A stretch of DNA of 64,000 nt. Origin: VXLM01 sp034421575 (GTDB lineage: Bacteria; Chloroflexota; Dehalococcoidia; Lucifugimonadales; VXLM01). Each line of letters starts with the position of its first letter. Position 1 is the stretch's first letter. A program made the translations under genes and the position numbers. The stretch is from positions 62,001-126,000 of the forward strand of contig DAOUKG010000066.1 in the NCBI GenBank assembly GCA_034421575.1, read 5' to 3'. The notes under the pieces were generated by a model that had not been told where the DNA came from, ran no database searches, and saw only the letters and a program-made list of their open reading frames with translations. Below are positions 43,441-51,517 of this stretch, piece after piece.

Positions 43441-44163
43441 GTGGCCAATAGAAGGCGACAGAATAAAGAGGGCCTGCAGCGCTTCCTAAGCCTCCCTTAC
43501 CTCCTCATCGGAGGCGGAGTGATCGTCGCCGCAGCTGTGGCCGTAATTCTCATCGCGGCTCTCGGCGGGGACTCAGAATCCGACTCCTCAGTTCAGGCTA
43601 TCGTTCAGGAGGAGTCCTCAACTTCTCCTTCCGAGGTTGAGTCCGGTCAAAACGAGTCCATAGCAAAGCTACCCGCTGTCTTACTCGAAGAGTTCGGCGA
43701 CTTCCAGTGCTCGCACTGCGCCCAGTTCGCCGTGGGAATCGGCAAGCAGATCAAGGCCGATTTCGTCGATACGGGCAAGATTCGCTTCGTCTTCCGCCAC
43801 TTCCCCTTCATCGGCCCGGAGTCCTTCCGTGCCGCCGAGGCGACCGAGTGTGCCGCCGACCAGAACAAGTTCTGGGAGTACCATGACATAGTGTTCGAGA
43901 ACTGGAAGGGTGTGAACGAGGGACACTTCTCCGATGACAACCTCAAGCTCTTCGCCAGCACTCTCCAACTCGATAGAGGCGCGTTTGATTCCTGCTTCGA
44001 TAGCGGCAAGTACCGCGGCAAGGTCCAAACCGACCTCCGCCGTGGCGAGCGACTCGGCGTCCAGGGAACGCCAACGCTCTTCCTCAATGGGAAGATGCTC
44101 ACTCCGTCATCAAACGAAGAGCTAATTCATCTCATCGAATCGGCAATCGCGGACGGGCAATGA
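43441..44163 (+). CDS. DsbA-family thiol-disulfide oxidoreductase, membrane-anchored
   Basis: 240 residues from GTG 43441. An N-terminal anchor (FLSLPYLLIGGGVIVAAAVAVILIAAL, in part) and a Ser/Glu-rich linker precede a DsbA-like thioredoxin domain with EFGDFQCSHCAQF (C90, C93), FVFRHFPFIGPES, an alpha-helical insert and VQGTPTLFLNG (cis-Pro). It would oxidise exported proteins. The VKOR gene overlaps its stop by 4 bases (ATGA) and probably re-oxidises it. Confidence 0.88.
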   Translation: MANRRRQNKEGLQRFLSLPYLLIGGGVIVAAAVAVILIAALGGDSESDSSVQAIVQEESSTSPSEVESGQNESIAKLPAVLLEEFGDFQCSHCAQFAVGIGKQIKADFVDTGKIRFVFRHFPFIGPESFRAAEATECAADQNKFWEYHDIVFENWKGVNEGHFSDDNLKLFASTLQLDRGAFDSCFDSGKYRGKVQTDLRRGERLGVQGTPTLFLNGKMLTPSSNEELIHLIESAIADGQ

Positions 44164-44612
44164 AACCGGCAGCCGGAGCACGCTGGGCTATCGCTGCCCT
44201 GAGCCTCGTGGGTCTGGCGGTGGCAACTTACCTCAGCGTTGAGCACGTTACCGGCGGAATCCCCGCCTGCGGAGTCTCGGCCGGCTGCGATAGCGTGACG
44301 ACCAGCGAGTACGCCGTCCTGATGGGAGTGCCGGTTGCCATTGTCGGAGTCGTGGGGTACGCGGCGCTGCTGCTCGGAACCCTCGCCTACCTGGGACTCG
44401 ACGACCCTCCCACCGGCCTGTCGTACGCGCTCATGGGGATTGCGTTGCTTGGGGAGGGATTCACTCTGTACCTTGTCTACACCCAGGCCTTCCGCATCCA
44501 TGCGTACTGCGAATACTGTTTGAGCTCCGCCGCGATCATGACCTCAATCCTCGTTTTCACCGCATACGCCACGTTCAAAGCGAGACAGAATTCTCCCGTC
44601 GTGCTAGAGTAG
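44160..44612 (+). CDS. VKOR-family quinone-linked disulfide oxidoreductase
   Basis: 150 residues, four membrane segments. The four functional cysteines are visible: loop pair C37 and C43 (PACGVSAGCDSV) and the active-site CxxC C117/C120 (AYCEYCLSS). Bacterial VKOR passes electrons from DsbA-like proteins to quinone, replacing DsbB. Overlap with the DsbA-like gene by ATGA indicates translational coupling and a working pair. Confidence 0.9.
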   Translation: MKPAAGARWAIAALSLVGLAVATYLSVEHVTGGIPACGVSAGCDSVTTSEYAVLMGVPVAIVGVVGYAALLLGTLAYLGLDDPPTGLSYALMGIALLGEGFTLYLVYTQAFRIHAYCEYCLSSAAIMTSILVFTAYATFKARQNSPVVLE

Positions 44613-44655
44613 AATTCGAGAACATCCAGAAATACCCGGCTAATTGCGAGGCGAC

Positions 44656-45270
44656 ATGGCCACAGACGCCACCGGAAGACGAAGACAGACACCGACACAG
44701 GCGCGAGCAGCTCGGCGCGAGCGCAGAAACCGACGGACCAGGCTGAAGAGAATACTCGCCCTCACGGCCGTCGGAGGAGTATCCGCCCTTTTCCTCATCG
44801 CCCTCTTCATACCGCAGAGCTTTGGCGGCGGCGGCAACCGTGACCTGCCCGACGGTCCCGGAGTCAGGCTGGAAGACCAGGGCCGCGAGCACATCCCCGA
44901 GGGTGGTTCACACGCGCCCTACAACATGTCCCCTCCCACTTCGGGCTGGCACTACGACCGGTGGGCCTCCTGGGGCATAAAGACCGAACCCCTGCCGGCC
45001 GAACTGTTTATCCACAACATGGAGCACGGTGGCGTGATCCTCCACTACAACTGCCCCGACGGCTGCCCGGACGAGGTCACTCAAATGGAGGAGATCGTCC
45101 GTCGCACCGACGAGACCATCCTCATGCCGAATCCCGACATGGAAAGCAGGTTCGCGCTGACCGCATGGAACTGGATTCTCACGATGGAAGAGTACGACGA
45201 CAACCAGGCTCGCGACTTCGTTCGCAGCCACTTGAACTCGCCCAACGCCCCTGAGTGGCCCAGCCGGTAG
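44656..45270 (+). CDS. DUF3105 membrane-anchored protein
   Basis: 204 residues from ATG 44656 (GCGAGG upstream). A basic N-terminus (~35 residues) precedes one membrane segment (ILALTAVGGVSALFLIALFI) and an exported DUF3105 domain: GREHIPEGGSHAPYNMSPPT, SGWHYDRWASWGI, ELFIHNMEHGGVILHYNC. The paired Cys in HYNCPDGC may be oxidised by the DsbA/VKOR pair next door. Family function unknown; His-rich motifs suggest metal binding. A TAGAAT box at 44610 could be its promoter. Confidence 0.85.
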   Translation: MATDATGRRRQTPTQARAARRERRNRRTRLKRILALTAVGGVSALFLIALFIPQSFGGGGNRDLPDGPGVRLEDQGREHIPEGGSHAPYNMSPPTSGWHYDRWASWGIKTEPLPAELFIHNMEHGGVILHYNCPDGCPDEVTQMEEIVRRTDETILMPNPDMESRFALTAWNWILTMEEYDDNQARDFVRSHLNSPNAPEWPSR

Positions 45271-45337
45271 TCCGGGCATCGTTCGTCTTCCGGCACTTGG
45301 AACCGGTCCTGCACAAAGAAACAGGAACCATGAACAC

Positions 45338-45362
45338 GTTCGCCCTGAGCCAGTCGAAGGGC
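45338..45362 (+). repeat. Dispersed GTTCGCCCTGAGC repeat
   Basis: GTTCGCCCTGAGCCAGTCGA then AGGGC in the DUF3105-purS gap. Confidence 0.6.
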
Positions 45363-45462
45363 AATTCTCCGCTTGACTAAAGGACCTGGGACCTCCCACA
45401 TACCACGCAACCCAACGACACACCATTCGTACCCTGCGAATCCGTCCTAACCTACAGAAAAA

Positions 45463-45720
45463 ATGCAGAAATTCCTCGCAAAGGTCTACGTCTCGCTCAA
45501 ACCCACGGTGAATGACCCCGAAGGTCTGACCATTCGCGGCGCTCTTGTCACCCTGGGCTACGACAAAGTCGAAACCGTGCGCGCGGGAAAGTACTTCCAG
45601 ATCGAGATTGAGTCGGAATCCCAAGACGACGCCTCAAAGGCAGTCGAAGGAATGTGCAGCCAACTCCTGGCCAACCCCGTCATCGAGCAGTATGACTTCG
45701 AGCTAACCTGCGCTGAGTGA
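45463..45720 (+). CDS. purS: Phosphoribosylformylglycinamidine synthase subunit PurS
   Basis: 85 residues, the normal PurS size. It reads KFLAKVYVSLKPTVNDPEGL, IRGALVTLGYDKVETVRAGK and a C-terminal LANPVIEQYDFEL. PurS bridges PurL and PurQ in the FGAM synthase complex. No purQ or purL follows here: the next gene runs the other way. It is therefore split from its partners, which must lie elsewhere. No clear Shine-Dalgarno. Confidence 0.9.
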   Translation: MQKFLAKVYVSLKPTVNDPEGLTIRGALVTLGYDKVETVRAGKYFQIEIESESQDDASKAVEGMCSQLLANPVIEQYDFELTCAE

Positions 45721-45808
45721 CGCGGTGGGAAACTGGATGGCGGCGCGCTGGCTGGCTGGATAACGATTCAGCTACGGATTCAGCACTATCGCCCCTCTGG
45801 TACCACCA

Positions 45809-46201
45809 TCAACCCTTTAGCAGTTCCACTATCACGTTGACGACTATGTCGGCAAGCGCAAGCGTCGCAGTAATTGCGGCCACAAGAACCGGAAACCAGT
45901 TTTCGCGTATCCAAGGGAAGCGGCGCTGCAACTTTCGCATCCGCCTGACTCCCTTTGGCGTAATTCCTCTTGCGTAATTCCTCAGTTCGATTTCTGTGTT
46001 GTTGTCAAAGTAAGGCCATAGATAACGCGCTTCGAGGAGATACTGAACGGTAACCATCAAGGCTTGCTGCTCGCGCTCCGAAATGTACTTTGCATTTAGA
46101 ACTTGTGCCGCCTCAGAATGAGCACCGTTGATATACCCTAATTCACCTTTCTCATACATCAACTCAAGAATATCAAGCTCCATTTCATCTAGCTTCACCA
46201 C
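45809..46201 (-). CDS. Hypothetical winged-helix-like protein with a C-terminal membrane anchor
   Basis: 130 residues from GTG 46201; AAGGAGGT lies 7 bases upstream. The first ~85 residues look like a DNA-binding-type helical domain (ELDILELMYEKGELGYINGA, QALMVTVQYLLEARYLWPYF, GITPKGVRRMRKL). One membrane segment ends the protein (FPVLVAAITATLALADIVVNVIVELL, in part). Family not recognised. Base use is AT-richer than the flanking purine genes, suggesting recent gain. Confidence 0.6.
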   Translation of the reverse strand: MVKLDEMELDILELMYEKGELGYINGAHSEAAQVLNAKYISEREQQALMVTVQYLLEARYLWPYFDNNTEIELRNYARGITPKGVRRMRKLQRRFPWIRENWFPVLVAAITATLALADIVVNVIVELLKG

Positions 46202-46286
46202 TTATCGACCTCCTTAGCATGTTGTTCGTCCACAGCTTCGAGGTGTAACCAGCTAGGTCGTCGTGCAATCAGCTAGTCGTCATGTT

Positions 46287-46598
46287 CTACCGCTTTGGTT
46301 TCCCGATTACGAATGGGCCGCTGGGCCTGTTTATCCGGCTCGGCCTATACGTTACCGACTTGCTTCCCCTGAAACCCTTCTTGAAAGAGTTCTGGACTTT
46401 CGATATTGCTAGGTGCCTAGCTTGGTCGAGAAATGCTTGGCGGGCAGCATCGCCTGTTAGCGAAACTCCACAAGATGGACAGGTAATCCTGCTAACCTGA
46501 CCACCAACAGATTCGACGTGGGCTGCGTCCCTGCACTTGTGGCAAATGAGCGTATTGTCATTAGGTGAGCTTGCAGTTTCAGTTTCACGTATCTCCAC
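46287..46598 (-). CDS. Hypothetical zinc-ribbon protein
   Basis: 103 residues from GTG 46598, six bases after GGAGG; the longer ATG at 46646 lies inside a TTGACA promoter box and ATG 46604 directly abuts the GGAGG. The centre has LICHKCRDAAHVESV and ITCPSCGVSLTG, a four-Cys zinc ribbon, followed by a basic tail. Probably a nucleic-acid or protein-binding module. Family not recognised. AT-rich like its neighbour at 45809; both lie on the 3' side of tRNA-Trp. Confidence 0.6.
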   Translation of the reverse strand: MEIRETETASSPNDNTLICHKCRDAAHVESVGGQVSRITCPSCGVSLTGDAARQAFLDQARHLAISKVQNSFKKGFRGSKSVTYRPSRINRPSGPFVIGKPKR

Positions 46599-46618
46599 TT
46601 GCATCCTCCGAACATAGG

Positions 46619-46646
46619 TTTCTATCCATCGTATCAGAGATGTCAA
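46619..46646 (-). promoter_or_regulatory. Sigma-70-like promoter of the zinc-ribbon gene
   Basis: Read on the minus strand: TTGACA (46646-46641), 16 bases, TAGAAA (46624-46619). It fixes the start downstream at 46604 or 46598. Confidence 0.5.
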
Positions 46647-46726
46647 GATACTTGTGTTCGGAAACTCGTACGCTTAGAGGTATAGCATCGGAGTGGAAAA
46701 ACGGGGGAACAGCGCAACCGGCGCAT

Positions 46727-46803
46727 TGGCAGGGGTGGCAGGATTCGAACCCGCGGCCTACGGTTTTGGAGACCGTTGCTCTACCAGCCTGAGCTACACC
46801 CCT
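46727..46803 (-). tRNA. tRNA-Trp (anticodon CCA)
   Basis: 77 nt with encoded CCA. AGGGGTG pairs with CACCCCT, D arm AGCTCAGGCTGGTAGAGC, anticodon loop CTCCAAA, T arm GCGGGTTCGAATCCTGC. The 3' end faces the two low-GC genes at 45.8-46.6 kb; I found no duplicated tRNA 3' end that would mark an integration. Confidence 0.95.
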
Positions 46804-46931
46804 GCGCTCTAACCGCCTATCGATTGTAAGGCCCCCGTCCTCACAGGGTCAATATTGCCGAGTGGCATCATTCCCCAGGGAGTGCCCTCCTCAGCCATCG
46901 CGATGGGCCGTTCGACCCACCTTCGATACGG

Positions 46932-46937
46932 TATAAT
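46932..46937 (+). promoter_or_regulatory. TATAAT -10 box of the TPP-enzyme gene
   Basis: A consensus hexamer 33 bases before the ATG; TTCGAC at 46911 with a short 15-base spacer is the only -35 candidate. Confidence 0.4.
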
Positions 46938-46969
46938 TTGCCGACACCAATAGAAGCGAGGTCAACCAT

Positions 46970-48637
46970 ATGCGAGGCGCGGATGCAGTTGCGAGGACAC
47001 TACAGGTTGCCGGCGTGGAGCGAATCTTCACCCTTTCCGGCAACCAGATCATGCCGCTATTCGATGCCTGTCTGGACGCCGACATCGACCTCTTGCATGT
47101 CCGCCAGGAGGCCGCCGCCGTTCACATGGCTGACGCTTGGGGACGACTCACCGGCCAGCCCGGCGTGGCACTGGTCACCGCCGGCCCCGGCTTCGCAAAC
47201 ACCCTGACCGGTCTGTACGTGGCTACCATATCGGAGTCCCCGTTGGTCCTGCTGAGCGGCTGCGCTCCGATGGAACAGCATCCCAAGGGCGCGTTCCAGG
47301 CAATGGCGCAGGCCGAGATCGCAAGCCACGTCTCAAAAGCCTCGTGGACCGCCGAGTGCGCGTCCAGCCTTCCCAACGACATCCGCAAGGCCCTCGACAT
47401 CGCTGCTTCCGGACGTCCGGGTCCGGTGCACATCGCCCTACCCTTCAATACCGTAGACGATGAAGTGGATTCCCCAGAAGACGCGCTCGTTGCCGAAGGT
47501 AATGGCGGGTCCCTACCACGCATCATCGACGACGGGGATGCGGCTCAGTTTCTCGCAGAACTCCGCGACGCCAAGACGCCGCTGATTCTCGCTGGATCGA
47601 TGATGATGCGCGCGGACGGGACCACGGTGTTGGGCGAACTGTCTGCCGTAACCGGGGCGCCCGTGGTCGAGATGGAGAGTCCGCGCGGAACGAACGACCC
47701 TGCTCTTGGTGCGTTTGCCGAGGTGCTTGCGGAGGCCGATCTCATTGCACTGATCGGCAAGAAACTGGACTTTACCCTCAAAATGGGAGCGGAACCAGAT
47801 ATCCGCCCCGACTGCCGATTCATACAGATCGACCCCGATCGCTCTGCAATCGACCTCACTCAAAGAAACGTTGGAGACCCCGCTAGAGTCGCATTGAGCG
47901 TCGTCGCCGACCCGGTTCCCTCCGTTAGCCGAATTGTCGAGCTTGCTACCGGCGGATCAAGCGAGAGCGGCTGGGCGGACGAGGTAACGTCCGCTGTCAG
48001 CTACCGCCCCGCCTCTTGGACGGAAATGCGGGCCGAACAAGGACAGCCGCTGCACTCCTATGAGGTCGCGGAGGCAGTCCAGCAATATCTGGACGAAGAC
48101 CCGAACTCGGTGTTCATCTGCGACGGCGGCGAATGGGGTCAGTGGGCGCAGGCCTGCATAAGCGCTCCCACACGGATACTCAACGGCCCCGCTGGCTCCA
48201 TCGGAACCTCGATTCCCTTCGCATTGGCGGCGCGGCTGGCGCGCCCCGACTCTCGGATCGTCACCGTCCTCGGCGACGGCACGGCCGGATTCCACGTCAT
48301 GGAGTACGATACGGCTGTGCGATACGACATCCCCTTCGTAGCCGTGCTCGGCAACGACGCCGCATGGAACGCCGAATATCAGATTCAGCTTCGCGAGTAC
48401 GGAGAGGAACGGCTCGTGGGCTGCGAACTCTTCCCTTCAAGGTACGACCGCGTCGCCGAGGCCCTCGGCGGTCATGGTGAAAACGTCGAGTCGGCCAACG
48501 ACTTGGCACCGGCTCTTGCACGGGCGGAAGCGTCAGGTTTACCTGCCCTCCTCAACGTTAATCTCGCCCGCGACGCCGCGCCGGTGGTTCGCAGAGCAAC
48601 CGACGCACCTCAGGCCAGCTCGGCAATGCTGCACTGA
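46970..48637 (+). CDS. Thiamine-diphosphate enzyme (acetolactate synthase-like)
   Basis: 555 residues in three domains. N-terminal Pyr domain with catalytic Glu E47 in HVRQEAAAVHMADAWGRLTG; central domain with LAGSMMMRADGTTVLGELSA; C-terminal PP domain with VLGDGTAGFHVMEYDTAVRY and GNDAAWNAE, the GDG...N ThDP/Mg motif. The family includes acetolactate synthase, benzoylformate and oxalyl-CoA decarboxylases. It is a lone catalytic subunit with no small-subunit gene beside it, so a role other than isoleucine/valine synthesis is possible. Confidence 0.85.
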   Translation: MRGADAVARTLQVAGVERIFTLSGNQIMPLFDACLDADIDLLHVRQEAAAVHMADAWGRLTGQPGVALVTAGPGFANTLTGLYVATISESPLVLLSGCAPMEQHPKGAFQAMAQAEIASHVSKASWTAECASSLPNDIRKALDIAASGRPGPVHIALPFNTVDDEVDSPEDALVAEGNGGSLPRIIDDGDAAQFLAELRDAKTPLILAGSMMMRADGTTVLGELSAVTGAPVVEMESPRGTNDPALGAFAEVLAEADLIALIGKKLDFTLKMGAEPDIRPDCRFIQIDPDRSAIDLTQRNVGDPARVALSVVADPVPSVSRIVELATGGSSESGWADEVTSAVSYRPASWTEMRAEQGQPLHSYEVAEAVQQYLDEDPNSVFICDGGEWGQWAQACISAPTRILNGPAGSIGTSIPFALAARLARPDSRIVTVLGDGTAGFHVMEYDTAVRYDIPFVAVLGNDAAWNAEYQIQLREYGEERLVGCELFPSRYDRVAEALGGHGENVESANDLAPALARAEASGLPALLNVNLARDAAPVVRRATDAPQASSAMLH

Positions 48638-49078
48638 AGACTGGTCGCTCCGCGACATGTGTACTAATAGCGCCAACCCTTTGAAAGCCGGATTTGACGC
48701 GACCAGACGGCAAACCTAAACTGGATTGTAACGGCTTATCGAATAGTGATGTCGTTGGCCGTCACGGAGCAATTGGGCATGACATTGAGAGCGAGTCGGC
48801 AATGTTACGAAGAGGCGAGCGACCTGCCGTGTTGGCGCGGTGTGCGCCTCCGATAAATACCCAATGAACTTGACAATAAGAAGAGAATGGCGCGGAATGG
48901 CGCGAAATGGCGCACTTTTCAAAGAATTTTTCTCTTGACCTTATCAGGTCCCACGCCTGTCCCGTACCTCGACGCGGGGCGAAGATCCATTCCGCGTTCT
49001 CCGCTCCCTCTGCAGTGGATCCCTCCGACCTACGCATCCCTTCTATTTTCTTCTCTGTGCTCTCTGCGGTGAGACTTC
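48638..49078. other. 441-base gap with dispersed repeats, no gene
   Basis: No frame here has a ribosome site or domain-like sequence. It holds the decamer array at 48886 and, near 49045-49075, a CTTCTCTGTGCTCTCTGCGG stretch of the kind found repeatedly in intergenic DNA of other bacteria. Confidence 0.5.
48886..48915 (+). repeat. Three tandem decamers AATGGCGC(G/A)(G/A/C)
   Basis: AATGGCGCGG, AATGGCGCGA and AATGGCGCAC run head to tail, followed by a T-rich stretch. Same 10-base period as the array at 3471 but an unrelated sequence. Confidence 0.55.
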
Positions 49079-49786
49079 CTACTTCCCAAACCCGTCAGGC
49101 CACCAGTCCGGCCAAACCGATTCACCTTGGTAGGGTGATCGAGGGTCCCAGAAGCTGCGCGTTTGAATCGTCAGCTCGCGAATGTTTGGGCGGTCAAGCT
49201 CTTCCGGTAACGGCAGGACCTTCCCGGGCACGCCGATGACGAAGCTACGTGGCGGGATGTCCTTTGTTACCACCGCCCCGCCGGCGATGAAACTGCCTTC
49301 GCCGATGGTGATGTCCGGCATCACGGTAACGCCCCCTCCGATCATCACGTCGTCCTCGATGGTCGCGCCTCTTGGCGTGGGCATCGGCTCGATGCGGCCG
49401 GGAAAGCGATCGTTGGTGAAGGTGACGCCCGGCCCGATGAACACGTGGTCGCCCACCCACGTCCGAGAAGGGATGTACACGTGCGACATCACCCGCACCC
49501 CCGTCCCGAACCTCACGATGCCCTCTATCGTCGACTGGTTCATCAGGGTGCAGTAGTCGCCCATCTTCACGAGCGCTCGTACAACCGAGTTGTACCCGGC
49601 TTGGAAGTGATCGCCAATCCGCGTGTCGCCGTAGATTACCGTCCCTCTTCGGATCATGCAGTCCTTGCCCAGCACGGCGGGCCCGCACTCTTCGTGGTAC
49701 CGAAATCCGATGTCCACGCCCGGCTCAATGAGGGTGCCCTCACCTATCTCAGCGTTTACGAAATTGCTTGCGTCTATGGTATCCAT
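49079..49786 (-). CDS. Left-handed beta-helix (hexapeptide) acyltransferase-like protein
   Basis: About 235 residues from ATG 49786; the frame extends 15 codons to 49831. Hexapeptide repeats run from residue ~10 to ~175 (IGEGTLIEPGVDIG, LGKDCMIRRGTVIYGD, VGDHVFIGPGVTFTND, IEDDVMIGGGVTVMPDITIG, EGSFIAGGAVVTKDIPP), then GVPGKVLPLP as in sugar O- or N-acetyltransferases. It probably works as a trimer on a nucleotide sugar or CoA-linked substrate, which I cannot name. Confidence 0.8.
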   Translation of the reverse strand: MDTIDASNFVNAEIGEGTLIEPGVDIGFRYHEECGPAVLGKDCMIRRGTVIYGDTRIGDHFQAGYNSVVRALVKMGDYCTLMNQSTIEGIVRFGTGVRVMSHVYIPSRTWVGDHVFIGPGVTFTNDRFPGRIEPMPTPRGATIEDDVMIGGGVTVMPDITIGEGSFIAGGAVVTKDIPPRSFVIGVPGKVLPLPEELDRPNIRELTIQTRSFWDPRSPYQGESVWPDWWPDGFGK

Positions 49787-49881
49787 CCTGTCCTCCGGCT
49801 TCCCACTCAGGTAGTTGCGGAAGGATACCATGCGGGCCTGGCTTTGTTGACTGCCTCCTACCCCATTGCTACGCTTGACCG

Positions 49882-51351
49882 ATGAGCACTTGGCTTCGCG
49901 CGGTGTCGGTGATGTTTCTCGCTCTGATCGTCCTTTCAGGGTGCGAGCAAGAGGAGCACTCCCTAAGACCTGTGCCGATCGACCCGTCCGACGTCAGGGT
50001 AGTCACGTTTAGCGACCAGGGCTTTACACCGCTGCGGATCGAGATCGAGGTGGGCCAAACGGTGCGGTTCCGCAACACATCGGAGACCTTCTTCTGGCCA
50101 GCTTCGAACATCCACCCAACGCACCAGATTTACCCTGAGTTCGATGCCGGGGCGCCTGTCGAGGCGGGCAAGACGTGGACTTTCACCTTCGACCGTCCCG
50201 GCTTCTGGCGGTACCACAACCATCTGGGCCCGGAGCGCAGCGGGCTGGTGGTGGTAACCGGCGACCCGGTCGAGCCGCCCACCCCTCTCGTTCTTACCTC
50301 CGAGGGACTGTCATTCGGCACGCCGTCTGACCTATCTCTCACGCAGTACATGGAGCTCTACGAGAGCGACAACGCGATGAGGAGGTTTCTGCGCGACTAC
50401 GGACCATCTGAGACCGTGAGGGCGTTGCTGGAAGGGTCTATACGCACGAATGCCGACTGTCATCAGCGGGCACACGATGCCGGTCGAGTGGCCTACGAGC
50501 TATTCGGGGCCGCCGCCTTCTACCTGGCGAGTCACGAGTGCCAGGCGGGTTCGTACCACGGAGCGACCGAGGCGCTCTTCCACGACCGTGGCACCGTCAA
50601 TCTGCGTGAGGACGTCTCCGTGCTGTGCAGCTATGCCAACGTCTCGTTCTACTACCTTCAGTGCCTGCACGGTGTCGGCCATGGCCTCATGGCGTGGACC
50701 AGCTACGAACTGCATGACGCGCTCTCGCTGTGCGAGGAGCTCGAAACGCCATCCGACCACCGGGCCTGCTACTCCGGGGTCTTCATGGAGAACGTCATCG
50801 GGGGCCTTTCGGGACTCATGGGACACGTGACCGATTACCTGTCCGACGACCCCCATTTCCCCTGTAACTCCTTGGAAGAGAAGTACGTGCAGATGTGCTA
50901 CTTCTATCAGAGCACCCGCATGATGATCCTCTACGAAAACGACCTTGCCAGGGTGGCGGAAACCTGTGCCGCGGCACCCGAAGAGGCCCACCATTACTGT
51001 TTCCGAAGTCTCGGCCGCGACGTGGGCGGCTTCACGGTCGGTGATCCCGCGCGGGCCCTAGAACTGTGTGGCCTTGCCGATGATCCGAAGAACCGGGCTT
51101 ACTGCATCGAAGGGGCGGTGCAAAACAGGTTCTGGGATGTATCAGGGGCCGATGAAGCGCTCAGCATGTGCGCGATGTCCACCGACCAAGGGGACCGCTT
51201 TGCCTGCTATCAGACCATCGTCTTCCGCGCTCAAGAGCTCTACGAGAGTGAAGACGCGTTTGCGGCGTTCTGCAGCCGCGTGGACGAGAGCTTCAAAGAG
51301 TGGTGCCTGAGCAAGGAGCTAACCCGGGTTGGCAATGAGGCCCGGAAGTGA
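49882..51351 (+). CDS. Lipoprotein with cupredoxin domain and Cys-pair repeats
   Basis: 489 residues. Lipobox LSGC gives C21. Residues ~35-130 form a cupredoxin-like domain with a His in SNIHPTH and YHNHLGPERSG; the blue-copper Cys and Met ligands are absent. From ~150 to the end the protein is helical with recurring C...C units: CEEL...RACYSG, CNSL...QMCYFY, CAAA...HYCFRS, CGLA...AYCIEG, CAMS...FACYQT, CSRV...EWCLSK. His-rich CHQRAHDAG, SHECQAGSYHG and LHGVGHGLM precede them. Probably disulfide-stapled, extracellular, perhaps metal-binding; function unknown. Confidence 0.72.
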   Translation: MSTWLRAVSVMFLALIVLSGCEQEEHSLRPVPIDPSDVRVVTFSDQGFTPLRIEIEVGQTVRFRNTSETFFWPASNIHPTHQIYPEFDAGAPVEAGKTWTFTFDRPGFWRYHNHLGPERSGLVVVTGDPVEPPTPLVLTSEGLSFGTPSDLSLTQYMELYESDNAMRRFLRDYGPSETVRALLEGSIRTNADCHQRAHDAGRVAYELFGAAAFYLASHECQAGSYHGATEALFHDRGTVNLREDVSVLCSYANVSFYYLQCLHGVGHGLMAWTSYELHDALSLCEELETPSDHRACYSGVFMENVIGGLSGLMGHVTDYLSDDPHFPCNSLEEKYVQMCYFYQSTRMMILYENDLARVAETCAAAPEEAHHYCFRSLGRDVGGFTVGDPARALELCGLADDPKNRAYCIEGAVQNRFWDVSGADEALSMCAMSTDQGDRFACYQTIVFRAQELYESEDAFAAFCSRVDESFKEWCLSKELTRVGNEARK

Positions 51352-51422
51352 AGGAATTCGCAATCCTGAGGTTTACAATCTCACCTATCCGACTACGTGG
51401 GATACAGAACCTGGATGGAATG

Positions 51423-51484
51423 TTGACAGTTCCCCTCTGCGTTCATAGACTTACAGCCGACTTCGACACTCGTAGTTTACGAGT
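51423..51484 (+). promoter_or_regulatory. Sigma-70 promoter and leader hairpin ahead of the DUF502 gene
   Basis: TTGACA (51423-51428), 17 bases, TAGACT (51446-51451). ACTCGTA-GTT-TACGAGT at 51468-51484 is a perfect inverted repeat in the predicted leader, 33 bases before the ATG: an operator or a small RNA hairpin. Confidence 0.5.
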
Positions 51485-51517
51485 CTCCCAAGACGGGCAA
51501 TCTCAACGAGGCCCTCG

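Noticed and set aside
46727..46803. Integrated island attachment site at tRNA-Trp
   Set aside because: No second copy of the tRNA 3' end and no integrase gene in the window.
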